DNA of 64,000 nucleotides from Taibaiella chishuiensis (GTDB lineage Bacteria > Bacteroidota > Bacteroidia > Chitinophagales > Chitinophagaceae), in assembly GCF_003014535.1 (NCBI RefSeq), contig NZ_PYGD01000001.1:1687427-1751426 (forward strand), read 5' to 3'. A model generated the notes under the pieces. It worked only from the letters and a program-made list of their open reading frames with translations, had not been told where the DNA came from and searched no databases. This document shows positions 8,950 through 18,800 of this stretch, in pieces; within the stretch, counting starts at the first letter, position 1, and each line of letters starts with the position of its first letter. Made by a program: the position numbers and the translations under genes.

Positions 8950-11499
8950 ATGATCAATAACCTGCTGAAAAAGATATACCTGGTACTGTTCTGCTGTTGC
9001 GGCGCTTACGTCACGTGCGCCCAGCAGGAGCAGTTCTGGGCTTTCGGCTTCGGGGCCGGCCTCGACTTTGCTTCGGGTACACCGGTGCCGGTGACCACGG
9101 CAATCGATGCTGCCGAAGGTTGCGCCTCGGTATGTAATAACAGCGGCGCTTTATTGTTTTATACGAATGGCACGGATATATGGCATGCGGCCGGTAATGT
9201 AATGCCCAACGGGGCTAACCTGCAGCCCGACGGCGCCGGCACGATCTCGCAGGCGGCGGTTATCGTACCCTTGCCGGATAGCAGCAGCAAGTACTATGTA
9301 TTTTCGCTCACCAATAACCACCGCCTTTTCTACAGTGTGGTGGACATGGATCTTAATGGCGGGCTGGGCGATGTGGTGCCTGGCAGGAAAGGTATTCTGG
9401 TCGATACGGGCCTTACCGAACAAATGACGGCCGTAGCCGGCGATGATTGTAATATCTGGGTATTGGTTGTCGGTCAGTTGGGTCTGCTAAAGGCTTACCG
9501 GGTCGATTATACCGGTGTGGCCACTAGCCCGGTGGTGTCGCCGGTAGTACAGGTCAGCGGCTGGCTTTCCGATGGTATCGTAGGTTGTATGAGTGTATCG
9601 CCTAACCGGCAAAAGCTGTCCATAGCCAGGAACAATAGTTTGTCGCTGTATGATTTCAACCCCGCTACCGGCGCCTGCAGTAATGCGATTGTGCTGGATA
9701 CCCTGCGGGTCAATAACTATGCGACTTGTTTCTCGCCGGATAACAGCAAGGTATATTATTCCAATTTTTCCGATGGCCTGTGGCAATACGATCTGGGCCA
9801 GCCTACACCGGCGCAGGTGATCGCTTCTAAATTTACCATGGCCTGGAATGGCTACCTGGGTATGAAGCTGGCTGCCGATGGCAAGATCTATACCGTTAAC
9901 CGTTATGGCGGTTTTGGTAATTACCTGATCGATATTATCCATGCGCCGAATCTCGCCGGTTCCCTGAGCCAGCTGAGCAGCGGTATAATCGGTATCGGTG
10001 GCTTGAACAATGGTTTGCCCAACGTAGTACCTGCCTTTATACAAAGAAGTATAAGCAGCAGTACGAAAACCGTTGCTGGTGGCTGTGCTGCGATCGATAT
10101 TACCCTGCAGGCCGATACGCCCGGCACGCATTATGTGTGGAGCAACGGGCAAACGGGGAGCAGTCTGGCGGTTACCGATACCGGCATGTATTGGGTACGT
10201 TACGAAGCGCCCTGCGCTACACATACCGATACGTTCCGGGTGGTGTATGGTTTTAGCGGTGTAAACTTTCCACAGGTGGTGATCACGGAAGCCTGTAGAG
10301 GCAGTGCCAACGGCCGGGCCCGCGTGCAGCGCAGCCCCGGCGATAATACCGCGTATACTTTTACCTGGACCAATAGCGCCCTTGTGGTATTGTCTGCCTC
10401 CGATACCCTGGAGCATGTGCCTGCGGGCAGTTACTGGCTGCGGGTCAATGCCGGTCCGGGTTGCGACACGACCTTGCCCGTACTGATACCCGACCTTGAA
10501 TTCCTGGCCTCCTTTACTGCCGATACGCTGGCTTGTGCCGGTTCGGACATCCAGTTCAATAATACTTCCCCGGCGCATTTCACGGCCTTTTCCTGGTCAT
10601 TCGGCGATGGTGCGTTCGCTACACAGGCAGCCCCTGTACATCCCTATACCCATCCCGGCCGCTACCCGGTAAGCCTGGTGGCTACCGGGGCCATATGTAG
10701 CGACACGGCCTATACGATGATCACCATAGATCCGCAAGTATCCGGCTTTGCTTTTTCGAAAACGCCGGGAAGTCTTTGTATGGGCGATGCCCTGCAGATC
10801 GTTCCCAGCCTGGATGATACGGTAACCTATACCGGCTTCGACTGGGAGATAGGCGGTAGCAGCAGTTTCAGCTTAGACGGCCTGCAGCCTTTCTCCTATG
10901 CCTGCGACCGTTCAGGTTTGCTGTATATCCACACTACGGCCAATTTCAGGGCCTGTCCCGGGATCAGTTATACCGACAGTGTGATCGTGCATGCTTTCCC
11001 CGTGGTCAACCTGGGTAACGATACGGTGCTTTGTTACCGCGGTATGCCGGTTTACCTGCAGAACCTGGAGCCGCGTGCACCGGGCAGTACGTACCGCTGG
11101 AATACCGGCGATACCTCGCCTGTGCTGAAAGTGTTGCATCCCGGGCTGTACAGCCTGGAAGTTACTTCGGCTGCAGGTTGCACTACCACAGAAAATATAG
11201 AAGTAAAAAAAGACTGTTATGTCGATATCCCCAATTCGTTTACGCCCAATGGCGATGGCAGCAATGACTATTTCTTCCCGCGCCAGCTCTTGTCCCGCGG
11301 ACTGGAGCAGTTCCGTATGAAAGTCTTTAACCGCTGGGGGCAGGTCATATTCGAAACGACGAATCTTTCCGGCCGCGGCTGGGATGGCCGCTTCAACGGC
11401 CAGGCGCAGCCCGAAGGCGTGTATCTCTACCTGGTCGACGTGGTGCTGAAAAACGGCTTCCGCGAACAATACGACGGCAATGTAACCTTGTTACGATAA
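8950..11499 (+). CDS. T9SS type B cargo protein with PKD domain (paralogue 1)
   Basis: 849 aa from ATG 8950 (a TTG two codons earlier is less likely). A signal peptide (KKIYLVLFCCCGAYVTCAQ) is followed by a beta-propeller-like N-half (about 25-370) of the type 'AFGFGAGLDFASGTPV ... EGCASVCN ... LLFYTNGTDIW ... CFSPDNSKVYYSN'. Ig-like modules and one PKD domain (about 520-600, SWSFGDGAFATQAAPVHPY) come next. The C-terminus (FTPNGDGSNDYFFP ... FNRWGQVIF ... GWDGRFNGQ ... GVYLYLVDV) is a type B (CHU_C) sorting domain. The next gene is a close structural paralogue 18 bp downstream, so they are a tandem duplication and one operon. Function unknown; adhesion or matrix role is only a guess. Confidence 0.88.
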   Translation: MINNLLKKIYLVLFCCCGAYVTCAQQEQFWAFGFGAGLDFASGTPVPVTTAIDAAEGCASVCNNSGALLFYTNGTDIWHAAGNVMPNGANLQPDGAGTISQAAVIVPLPDSSSKYYVFSLTNNHRLFYSVVDMDLNGGLGDVVPGRKGILVDTGLTEQMTAVAGDDCNIWVLVVGQLGLLKAYRVDYTGVATSPVVSPVVQVSGWLSDGIVGCMSVSPNRQKLSIARNNSLSLYDFNPATGACSNAIVLDTLRVNNYATCFSPDNSKVYYSNFSDGLWQYDLGQPTPAQVIASKFTMAWNGYLGMKLAADGKIYTVNRYGGFGNYLIDIIHAPNLAGSLSQLSSGIIGIGGLNNGLPNVVPAFIQRSISSSTKTVAGGCAAIDITLQADTPGTHYVWSNGQTGSSLAVTDTGMYWVRYEAPCATHTDTFRVVYGFSGVNFPQVVITEACRGSANGRARVQRSPGDNTAYTFTWTNSALVVLSASDTLEHVPAGSYWLRVNAGPGCDTTLPVLIPDLEFLASFTADTLACAGSDIQFNNTSPAHFTAFSWSFGDGAFATQAAPVHPYTHPGRYPVSLVATGAICSDTAYTMITIDPQVSGFAFSKTPGSLCMGDALQIVPSLDDTVTYTGFDWEIGGSSSFSLDGLQPFSYACDRSGLLYIHTTANFRACPGISYTDSVIVHAFPVVNLGNDTVLCYRGMPVYLQNLEPRAPGSTYRWNTGDTSPVLKVLHPGLYSLEVTSAAGCTTTENIEVKKDCYVDIPNSFTPNGDGSNDYFFPRQLLSRGLEQFRMKVFNRWGQVIFETTNLSGRGWDGRFNGQAQPEGVYLYLVDVVLKNGFREQYDGNVTLLR

Positions 11500-11517
11500 C
11501 CAGATAATAAACATAAA

Positions 11518-13623
11518 ATGAAACGATTGCTACTTTTTGTACTCCTCGCAGGATTTGCTTCCTCGCTTTACGGCCAGGGGCAGGAGAATGTATGGGCCTT
11601 TGGCGGCTTTATGGGGATCGACTTTAACTCCGGGAGCCCGGTCCTTACCTTTTCTTCCCTGGATCACCAGGAGGGATGCGCCTCTATTGCAGATAAGAAC
11701 GGTAACCTGCTTTTTTACACCGACGGCGACCGGATCTATAACCGGGATCATGTGATCATGCCCAATGGCGTATTGTTCTATGGTCTGCCTTATCCCTTAT
11801 TCGGTGCAGGGCCTATCTGGAGTGCCACACAGTCTACCGTGATCGTACCGGTACCGAACGACACGATGAAGTATTATGTCTTTTCCATGGCCAACTCCAA
11901 CTACGGCTACCTGTGGTACAGTGTTGTCGATATGACGCTAGACGCCGGTAAGGGCGATGTAATACCCGCAAAGAAAAACGTGATCTTAAGCGATGCCGGC
12001 ATTCTATCCGAAAAAATGACTGCGGTCAGCGGTAATAACTGTAACGCATGGCTTATGGTGCATGATAAGGTGCAGAATAAGTATATGGCCTACGAGGTTA
12101 CCGGGCATGGTGTGGAAACTACGCCCGTCCTATCCAATGCCGTGGTGCGCACCTCTGATATCGGTGTCATCAAATTTGCGCCCAACAGGCGGCGCATGGT
12201 TGCGGCTTCATACGGCGGTTTCTTTATACAGCGGCCCAAAGGGCTTTCCGTGTACGACTTTGACCCCAACACCGGCGTGTTGAGCAATGCAATGCCCGTG
12301 GATACGTTCACATCTTATTACGGGGCCTGCTTTTCGCCCGATAACCAGAAGTTGTATGCTACCTCGGGCGAACAATACAGCAACTGGGGTACTACCAACA
12401 GGAATTTATTCCAGTTCAACCTGGCGGTGCCGACCCCCGTTACGATGCTCGCTTCCAAAACCTTTCTCGGTGTTGCCGATGCCGATCTCAAACGGGGGCC
12501 CGATGGTAAAATTTATTTTGGCGAAGTGGGCGCCAACAGGATGGGCGCCGTAAATTTTCCCGACCTGGCCGGTGCTGCCTGTAACCCTGTAGCCAATGCA
12601 CTTTCCTGGTTTTATCCCAGCAGGTTGTTGTATGGCTTGCCTAACGATATCGTGGTATTGGTAGACTCGGCCAAAGCAAGAACGTATACCGTTGATGCCT
12701 GCTTCCGCGACAGTGCCGTATTACAGGCCAACTCCGGCGGTTTTAATTTTATCTGGGACGATGGCAGTAACGGTATGAACCGTACGGTAACAGAATCTGG
12801 CAGGTACACGGTCCGTTTCCAGTCGGGTTGTAAGGAGCTTACCGATACCTTCGATGTAACCCTGGCCCGACTGCCGCTGATCAACGCAGATACCGCCTGC
12901 CCGGGCGCAGGCACTGCAAGGATTATCGCGGAAGCAAGGGATGAGACCAATTATAATTATACCTGGAAGGAAGAATCAGGCCGTGTATTGCTCGAACAGT
13001 TAAGTAGTACCGGCAGCACGCTGCCCTCGCTTAATCCCGGCAACTATACGCTGCAGCTAACCACGACCTCCGGTTGCGATACCACTTTTGTGGTCAAGGT
13101 ACAGGGCTATCCGCCGATACACGTTACGGTTAACCCGGATAAAGCGAAGATCCGCTACGGCGATAGTATAAGGCTGGAAGCATCGGGCGCCTATTATTAT
13201 ACCTGGTGGCCTTCCGGTACGGTAAGTAACGATACCGTGCGTAATCCCTTTGTCCGTCCCCTGGCGCCTACGGTGTATACTGTACTGGGTCTTAACGAGG
13301 CGGGCTGTACGGATACGGCTTTGGTAAAGATCGATATCGATTATACCATGCCCGATTTTATACCCAATGCCTTTTCTCCCAATGGCGACGGGCTCAACGA
13401 CATCTTCCGGATCGAGAATATTACCTACCAGAAACTGCTGGCTTTCCGGGTATTTAACCGCTGGGGCGCCATGGTTTATGAAAGCGCCGACATCACCAAA
13501 GGCTGGGATGGCTCGGATAAAGGTAAGCCCTGCGATATGGGCACGTATTATTACATGATCAACCTGTCCTATCCCGATGGCACGGTAAGAAATTATAAAG
13601 GAGAAGTGATACTGATGCGGTAG
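11518..13623 (+). CDS. T9SS type B cargo protein (paralogue 2)
   Basis: 701 aa. A signal peptide (MKRLLLFVLLAGFASSLYGQ) is followed by the same N-terminal propeller-like region as the upstream gene, with matching landmarks: WAFGGFMGIDFNSGSPV, HQEGCASIADKNGNLLFYTDG, STVIVPVPNDTMKYYVFS, YSVVDMTLDAGKGDVIP, KMTAVSGNNCNAWL, ACFSPDNQKLYATS. It has fewer Ig-like modules and lacks the PKD domain of paralogue 1, which explains most of the length difference. A type B sorting domain ends it (FSPNGDGLNDIFRI, FNRWGAMVYE, GWDGSDKGKPC). It is co-directional, 18 bp after paralogue 1. Confidence 0.88.
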   Translation: MKRLLLFVLLAGFASSLYGQGQENVWAFGGFMGIDFNSGSPVLTFSSLDHQEGCASIADKNGNLLFYTDGDRIYNRDHVIMPNGVLFYGLPYPLFGAGPIWSATQSTVIVPVPNDTMKYYVFSMANSNYGYLWYSVVDMTLDAGKGDVIPAKKNVILSDAGILSEKMTAVSGNNCNAWLMVHDKVQNKYMAYEVTGHGVETTPVLSNAVVRTSDIGVIKFAPNRRRMVAASYGGFFIQRPKGLSVYDFDPNTGVLSNAMPVDTFTSYYGACFSPDNQKLYATSGEQYSNWGTTNRNLFQFNLAVPTPVTMLASKTFLGVADADLKRGPDGKIYFGEVGANRMGAVNFPDLAGAACNPVANALSWFYPSRLLYGLPNDIVVLVDSAKARTYTVDACFRDSAVLQANSGGFNFIWDDGSNGMNRTVTESGRYTVRFQSGCKELTDTFDVTLARLPLINADTACPGAGTARIIAEARDETNYNYTWKEESGRVLLEQLSSTGSTLPSLNPGNYTLQLTTTSGCDTTFVVKVQGYPPIHVTVNPDKAKIRYGDSIRLEASGAYYYTWWPSGTVSNDTVRNPFVRPLAPTVYTVLGLNEAGCTDTALVKIDIDYTMPDFIPNAFSPNGDGLNDIFRIENITYQKLLAFRVFNRWGAMVYESADITKGWDGSDKGKPCDMGTYYYMINLSYPDGTVRNYKGEVILMR

Positions 13624-13675
13624 TATACGGCCGGCAAGGCCCGCACACAAGCATATTGTTTATTTAAGTACTGGT

Positions 13676-13984
13676 ATGGAAATTGAATTCAGGAGTTGTT
13701 ATTACGTATATATATTAACCGACCGCCAGCGCGAATCACTGAAAGTAGGGGTTACGGTAGATCTTAAAGCATTACTTCATCCTTCGCCCGACGAAGTGTT
13801 GTTCCGGCCGGGCGAAGAGCAACGCTGCCTGTTGTACTATGAGAAATTTGAGGAGGTAAGGGCAGCGGTGGCGCGTGAAGGAGAGTTGTCGGCCTTCTCT
13901 AAACGGCGCCTGCGCAGGCTGGTGGCCATGAATAACCCCCACTGGCAGTTCCTGGATGAGTTTGATTCAGGAGCAGATCTGTAA
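13676..13984 (+). CDS. degenerate GIY-YIG domain protein
   Basis: 102 aa, the usual length of the stand-alone GIY-YIG (UPF0213-like) proteins common in Bacteroidota. Recognisable landmarks are YYVYILTD (residues 9-16), VGVTVDL (24-30), LLYYEKFEEVRAAVAREGEL, and NNPHWQFLDEF near the end. Key positions have changed: the YIG Tyr is Lys23, and the Arg pair that normally follows 'NDL' is replaced by Ala32-Leu33; the catalytic Glu region (AREGEL) remains. I infer a nuclease-fold protein that has probably lost nuclease activity. It follows the T9SS pair by 52 bp and is followed by a strong terminator, so it may be co-transcribed with them. Confidence 0.72.
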   Translation: MEIEFRSCYYVYILTDRQRESLKVGVTVDLKALLHPSPDEVLFRPGEEQRCLLYYEKFEEVRAAVAREGELSAFSKRRLRRLVAMNNPHWQFLDEFDSGADL

Positions 13985-13988
13985 CAAC

Positions 13989-14026
13989 AAAAGAGGTAAC
14001 GATGTACAATCGTTACCTCTTTTTAT
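13989..14026 (+). terminator. Rho-independent terminator after the GIY-YIG gene
   Basis: A perfect 15-bp stem (13989-14003 with 14009-14023; core AGAGGTAACGAT / ATCGTTACCTCT) with loop GTACA, then T residues. Confidence 0.9.
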
Positions 14027-14622
14027 TTTGAATACTATGGATAAGCAATCATGGGATCAAGCGGAAAAGTTGGGGACTCCGGTATACTTACCCTGATTTT
14101 TTATTCTTCTTTGTCTTAATACAAAGAAGCAAAAATCAAGACTGTAGAAAAAGTGCTAAAAATGCCTTGTACGCCTAAAAGAAATAAGTCCGGGCAGTAG
14201 TAAAAAAATGGACGAAGGAATGACGAACGAACTAAAGTACTGGGCCAGACTGTGGGAACTGTATTTCTTTCTATACGGCGTCCTGCAGCATTTTATTAAC
14301 GCCCTTTTTCTAAAGGTCGGTATGTTTGGTTGTTTCCTGGCTTGACGTCCCGGCAGTGCATGTAATGGACCTTAAGCAAAGCATTTCTACGCGGTTGGTG
14401 ACCATATGTTACGTCCAATATGCACCCGTTCGCTGCGTCGCCGTATCGCTGCGAGAAAAACTCGTATTCACTACTGTAAATAGTAGTAGCGGCCAGGCCA
14501 TGTAAATCTGTAGCGAGACAACACGAATAGCTAAGCAAATAAATAGGGGTCTGGCAAAATGATGATTCGTTTTAAAAACAAGGCTTTTGTCCCCCAGAAA
14601 TTCTGCTTGATCCCAATCATGT
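14027..14622. other. intergenic stretch without a recognisable gene
   Basis: About 600 bp between a terminator and the 3' end of the FAD oxidoreductase gene. Short frames here show no family signature, signal peptide or plausible start. One clear structure is a 9-bp inverted repeat, CTTCTTTGT (14106-14114) / ACAAAGAAG (14121-14129), a type of short palindrome often seen between genes in Bacteroidota. The rest may be decayed sequence; I see nothing else I can support. Confidence 0.5.
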
Positions 14623-15795
14623 TTAAGATCCGGATAAAATGCGGGTTGTATGAACAGCTGCAAACCCGGCTGAAGTGGTCATACCCTTGCCGCCGATGCC
14701 GGTTACGATATGGATGCCGGGAGCAACCTGTTGCGTAAAGATTTCGTCCTTATGCTGGCAATAGAACCCCGTCCAGTTGCGCGCTATACGCCAGTCGTCC
14801 AGTTGTACGATTTTTTTGGCTTCTCTCAGGATAATATCGTTGATCGCCATTTCATTGTAGAATTGCCCGAGCCGGTCCTGTTCGGTAATAGGGGCGTATT
14901 CATGCGAGTCGCCGATAATGATACTGCCGTCCGTACGCTGTTTGAACAGGATATGGATACCGTAGTCCACACAATCCTGCGGTACATCAGCAGGGTCGAG
15001 CTGCTGGTAAGCTGCACAGGAGGTGAAGCTTTCGTAACGGCGTATCGTGAGACCGGTAAGGATATTGCCGGGCAGGGCCACACCGGGTTGCGGTACCGTA
15101 GACATCATGTTGAGTTTGGATACCACGAGTCCGCTCTCCGCAAATACCTCGGGGAATAACAGCTTAAAGTCCCTGCCGGAACAGATGATGCAATGTGCCG
15201 CTTCGTAAGTGTTTTTATCCGCGGTAGTTATGCGGCAACCTTCCGGGATACTGGCTACATCGATTACCGCACAGTTATTCCGGTTGCTGAACTGTGCACC
15301 GAATTTTGCAGACAGGTAGCGGAGTACGCTATGGATCATCATCTCAGGCTCTGCCGAAACTTCCTGTGGAAAGAAAAGAGCGCCTTTGCTATAGGTATCC
15401 AGTACGGCGGGGTAACGCTGTTGCACCTGCTCAGCGGTCCATAAAGCACATTCATAATCGGCTGCCGTAAACTTTTGCTGCATTTCTTCCAGCACGGCCA
15501 TTTCGCTTTCCGTATGGGCAATATAACAGGAACCCCGCTGCCGGATGCCGATCGGGAATTCGGCCTGTATCTCTTTGTACAGTTCGGTGGCGATCCTGCC
15601 ATAGGTATGCCATTCGCTGTCCGGTGCATGTCCCGAAGGTACTACCTGTCCGAAGTTCCGTACGGTGGCCTCCTGGGCTTCCCGGTCCTTCTCCAGCAAT
15701 AATACTTTTTTGCCTGCTTTCAGGCAATGGTAAGCGTGGAAGACACCGAGGGCTCCCGCGCCAACAATAATAACATCAAATTGATTCGAACGCAT
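14623..15795 (-). CDS. FAD-dependent oxidoreductase, TIGR03364 type (aminophosphonate oxidation)
   Basis: 390 aa DAO-fold flavoprotein. The N-terminus MRSNQFDVIIVGAGALG gives the dinucleotide motif G12-x-G14-x-x-G17, followed by KKVLLLEKD (second strand and FAD ribose Glu). It also has the RNFGQVVPSGHAPDS motif and a C-terminal GIGGKGMTTSAGFA segment typical of this subfamily. As I recall, TIGR03364 proteins were defined by their linkage to PhnX-like hydrolases (TIGR03351) and proposed to deaminate aminophosphonates; members (PbfC/PbfD) were later reported to oxidise 2-aminoethylphosphonate or its N-methyl derivative. A TIGR03351-like gene lies in this same locus at 26910. The gene starts 20 bp after the terminator-like hairpin of the upstream LamG gene, so expression may depend on read-through. 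Confidence 0.85.
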   Translation of the reverse strand: MRSNQFDVIIVGAGALGVFHAYHCLKAGKKVLLLEKDREAQEATVRNFGQVVPSGHAPDSEWHTYGRIATELYKEIQAEFPIGIRQRGSCYIAHTESEMAVLEEMQQKFTAADYECALWTAEQVQQRYPAVLDTYSKGALFFPQEVSAEPEMMIHSVLRYLSAKFGAQFSNRNNCAVIDVASIPEGCRITTADKNTYEAAHCIICSGRDFKLLFPEVFAESGLVVSKLNMMSTVPQPGVALPGNILTGLTIRRYESFTSCAAYQQLDPADVPQDCVDYGIHILFKQRTDGSIIIGDSHEYAPITEQDRLGQFYNEMAINDIILREAKKIVQLDDWRIARNWTGFYCQHKDEIFTQQVAPGIHIVTGIGGKGMTTSAGFAAVHTTRILSGS

Positions 15796-15806
15796 AAGGA
15801 TAAAAG

Positions 15807-15846
15807 AGAAAAAACCACAGCTGTTATGCTAAGATAACAACTGTGG
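15807..15846 (-). terminator. terminator-like hairpin between the LamG and FAD oxidoreductase genes
   Basis: Arms CCACAGCTGTTAT (15815-15827) and ATAACAACTGTGG (15834-15846) pair with one mismatch. On the minus strand the stem is followed by a TTTTTT run (complement of 15809-15814). It sits 12 bp after the stop of the LamG gene and 11 bp before the start of the oxidoreductase gene. It could separate or attenuate the two. Confidence 0.75.
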
Positions 15847-15858
15847 TAAAATTAAGAA

Positions 15859-18800
15859 CTAGTGCTGTACAACAATCTTGCGGTTGCCGCTCGATTGGCC
15901 CTGGCTCAGGCTGATGAAGTAAATACCTGAAGTCAGCTGGCTTGTGCTGATTGCGGTAGTGGCGTTCCGGGTTATTGTCTCGTAAACGATACTGCCCAGG
16001 TTATTGCGGATAATGATCGTGGTGGCTTCGCCGCTTGCGGGCAGCTGAACGGTTACCTGGTCCTGTGCAGGGTTGGGGTAGAGGCCGAAAGCAAGACTGC
16101 CGGCGGTTTTGTCGATAGCCGTAGGTTGGATGGTCCTGAAGCTATACGGGCCTTTCCAGGGGTTAATACCCACTGTGCAACTGTCCTGCAGGTAGAAGTC
16201 ATAAGCTGTATTGGCGGCCAGGTTGCTGAAGGTATAACTGGCGGCTGTAAGGTTGCTCACTGGTGTGCCGGTGCCGCGGTTAAAGCCTTCAGTACCGTAT
16301 TCCAGGTTCCAGTGACCGCTGGTGCCGGTCCAGCTTGCTTTTGCGCCGGTGCTGGTTATCTGTGTGGTGCTTACCCCCGTGGCTACATTGCAGGCCAGTG
16401 TGCTGAAGGTAAATGGTCCGGCCCATCCGCTGTTGCTCACACTCGAGTTACAATTGGTACGCACATAGAAGTCGTAGGCGGTATTGGCGCCGGCGCCGGT
16501 CAGTTCAAACCGTTTTTCGTTTACATTGGTCTGGATGCCGAATGCGGGGTTGCCAAAACCTTGTACGCCCCAGCTTACAATATAGTCCTGGGTTACCATA
16601 CCGTTGTCTACCCATTTGATCACCATGGAAGCATCGGTAATGCTGTCGGCGGTAATATTAACCGGCAGTGGGCATGGATTCAGTGTAGTAAAGGTGAATG
16701 GGCCTACCCAGGCGCTGCTGCTGGTAGCCGAGCAGGAGTCCTTGATGTAGAAGGTATAGGTCTGCGCTGCATCCAGGTTGTTCAACGTTAAGGACGCACC
16801 GGTAGCCGATACCGTAGTGCCGGTACCCGGTACAAAACCGTTATTGCCGTATTCGATGATATGGCCTGCGGCGGTAGAGGTCCAGTTGATCGTGGCTTTG
16901 CCGGTATCGATACCGGTAGTGCTGATATTGGCGGGTGTAGGACAAGCCGCAGCGCTGAAGTCGGCCAGTATATACTGTTTTACGGCTGTCGCAGGCGAAA
17001 GGCCGATGGTATTGCTTGTTGTATTATTCTGTGCCGGGGTCTGGATCCAGGTCATATCGGCATTGGAGCCACGGTTATAGATATGCAGTTGCGTATTGTT
17101 GGCAACAGCGGTAGGGTAGGCGCTGTAGTTATAGCTCATTTTGTACGCTGCATTTTTATTGCCCGGTATAAACACGCCAAAGTGATTATTGGTGCTGCCC
17201 AGCTGCACGATGCCATTGGTAAAGTTAGGCGCATTGTTGATGCGGTATACATGCATACCCAGCGCACCGGCTGCGATGCTGTCGATCGTGATCGAGCCCT
17301 GTGCGTTGCTGCCCAGGCTCAGGCTTAAGCCGGTCCAGTCGGTGGGGTAATTGTTGATACTGGTATCGCCGATAGCTGCACCGCTGATAATACGCTGCGG
17401 ATTGTTCATCAATACACCGTTGAACACTGCGCCGGAAGCCTGTGCCAGGTTGGTCAGTACATTGCCTGCGGTTTCGTCCATGCGGTAATAAGCGATCAGG
17501 TTGGTGTCGTTGCCATTTACTTTCTGGCAGATGTGCTGGCGAAGTTCATTTACAGTCAGTGCCTTGTTCCATATTTTCAGTTCGTCCATAGCGCCTTTAA
17601 ATTTAGGGCCATACACACCGGTGCCGTCCTGGCCTATACGCAGGGGCAATACGCCGTCGAGGCTCCTGCCGCTGTCTGCAGCGATATTGATCGGGGTACC
17701 GGCCTGTATGCCGTTCAGGTAGGCGGTCAGCATACCGGAGCGGTCTACTACCATTGCAATATGGTTCCAGGCCGAAGGGTCGGGTACCGTCATGTCGTAA
17801 TCGCGACGGGTACCGCCGGCGGGTTTAAAGTTGAAACGCAGGCTGTTGCCGCCGTTCCAGCACCAGAGTATACCGGTGTTCTGGCCGCTGGCCCAGTCTT
17901 TGTTGCCGATAAAGGAAGGATCGCTGGAAGGGTTATTGAACCTGATCCAGGTCTCGATCGTGAAATTGGTTTTCGCGATAGCGCCGGATAAGGAGTCGCC
18001 GAGGTTTACATGCTCATTGGCTGCCGTGCCCTGGAAGTTCATGGCATAACCGCTGCCGAAGCTGCTATAGTCCATAGCGGTGGTAAAGGAGAAAGGACCG
18101 GCCCAGGCGCTGCTGCTGTTCAGGGCGGCACAGCTATCCTGTACATAGAACCGGTAGGTGGTATTGGCAGTAAGGCCGGTAAGCGTAGTAGCTGCCGTGC
18201 TGAGGTTATGCAGGGTTGTACCGCCTGTGCCCGGTGTAAAGGCGCCGGTACCATAACTCAGGTTCCAGGTATTGGAGCCGCCGGTGGTCCAGCCCAGCGT
18301 AGCACCGTTGGCACTGATGTTCTGGGCATTGAGTGCAGTGGGTATATTACAGGTTACAGAAGGGACGAAACTGCCCATCACCAGGTCGTTGCGGCCTTTG
18401 GCAGCAGTTTTGGTCAGGGTATTGGCCGTGGTGTTTTTCAATGCGCCCCAGAGCGTCCAGGTAGAATCGGTCGAGTAACGGTTAAACAGGTCGATGCCGC
18501 CTTCGTTGCTGATGGCCGCGGGGAAATTGGTATAGTCGTAAGCCAGGGTATAACTTGCCGTATCGTTTACAGGGAAGATGCCGTAATAAACATTGTTGCT
18601 GCCGGGGTTGGGAATGCCCGCGGTTGTGTTGGGTGCGGCATTTACTTTAAAGATGTGTACACCGTACATGCTGTCGCTGATACCGCTGAGCTGGATATTG
18701 CCGTTGGCGGCAGACGTGAGGTTAAGGCTCTGCCCGGCAAATGAGGTAGCATAGAGGTTTACTGCGGCATCGCCGATCGCGGCGCCGCTTGCGATGCGGA

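Noticed and set aside
7721-10578. Long minus-strand frames across the SBBP and T9SS genes
   Set aside because: Composition-driven shadows; the plus-strand frames have signal peptides, repeats and sorting domains.
14296-14538. Short minus-strand frame in the intergenic stretch after the GIY-YIG gene
   Set aside because: No domain, no promoter and untypical composition; not supported as a gene.
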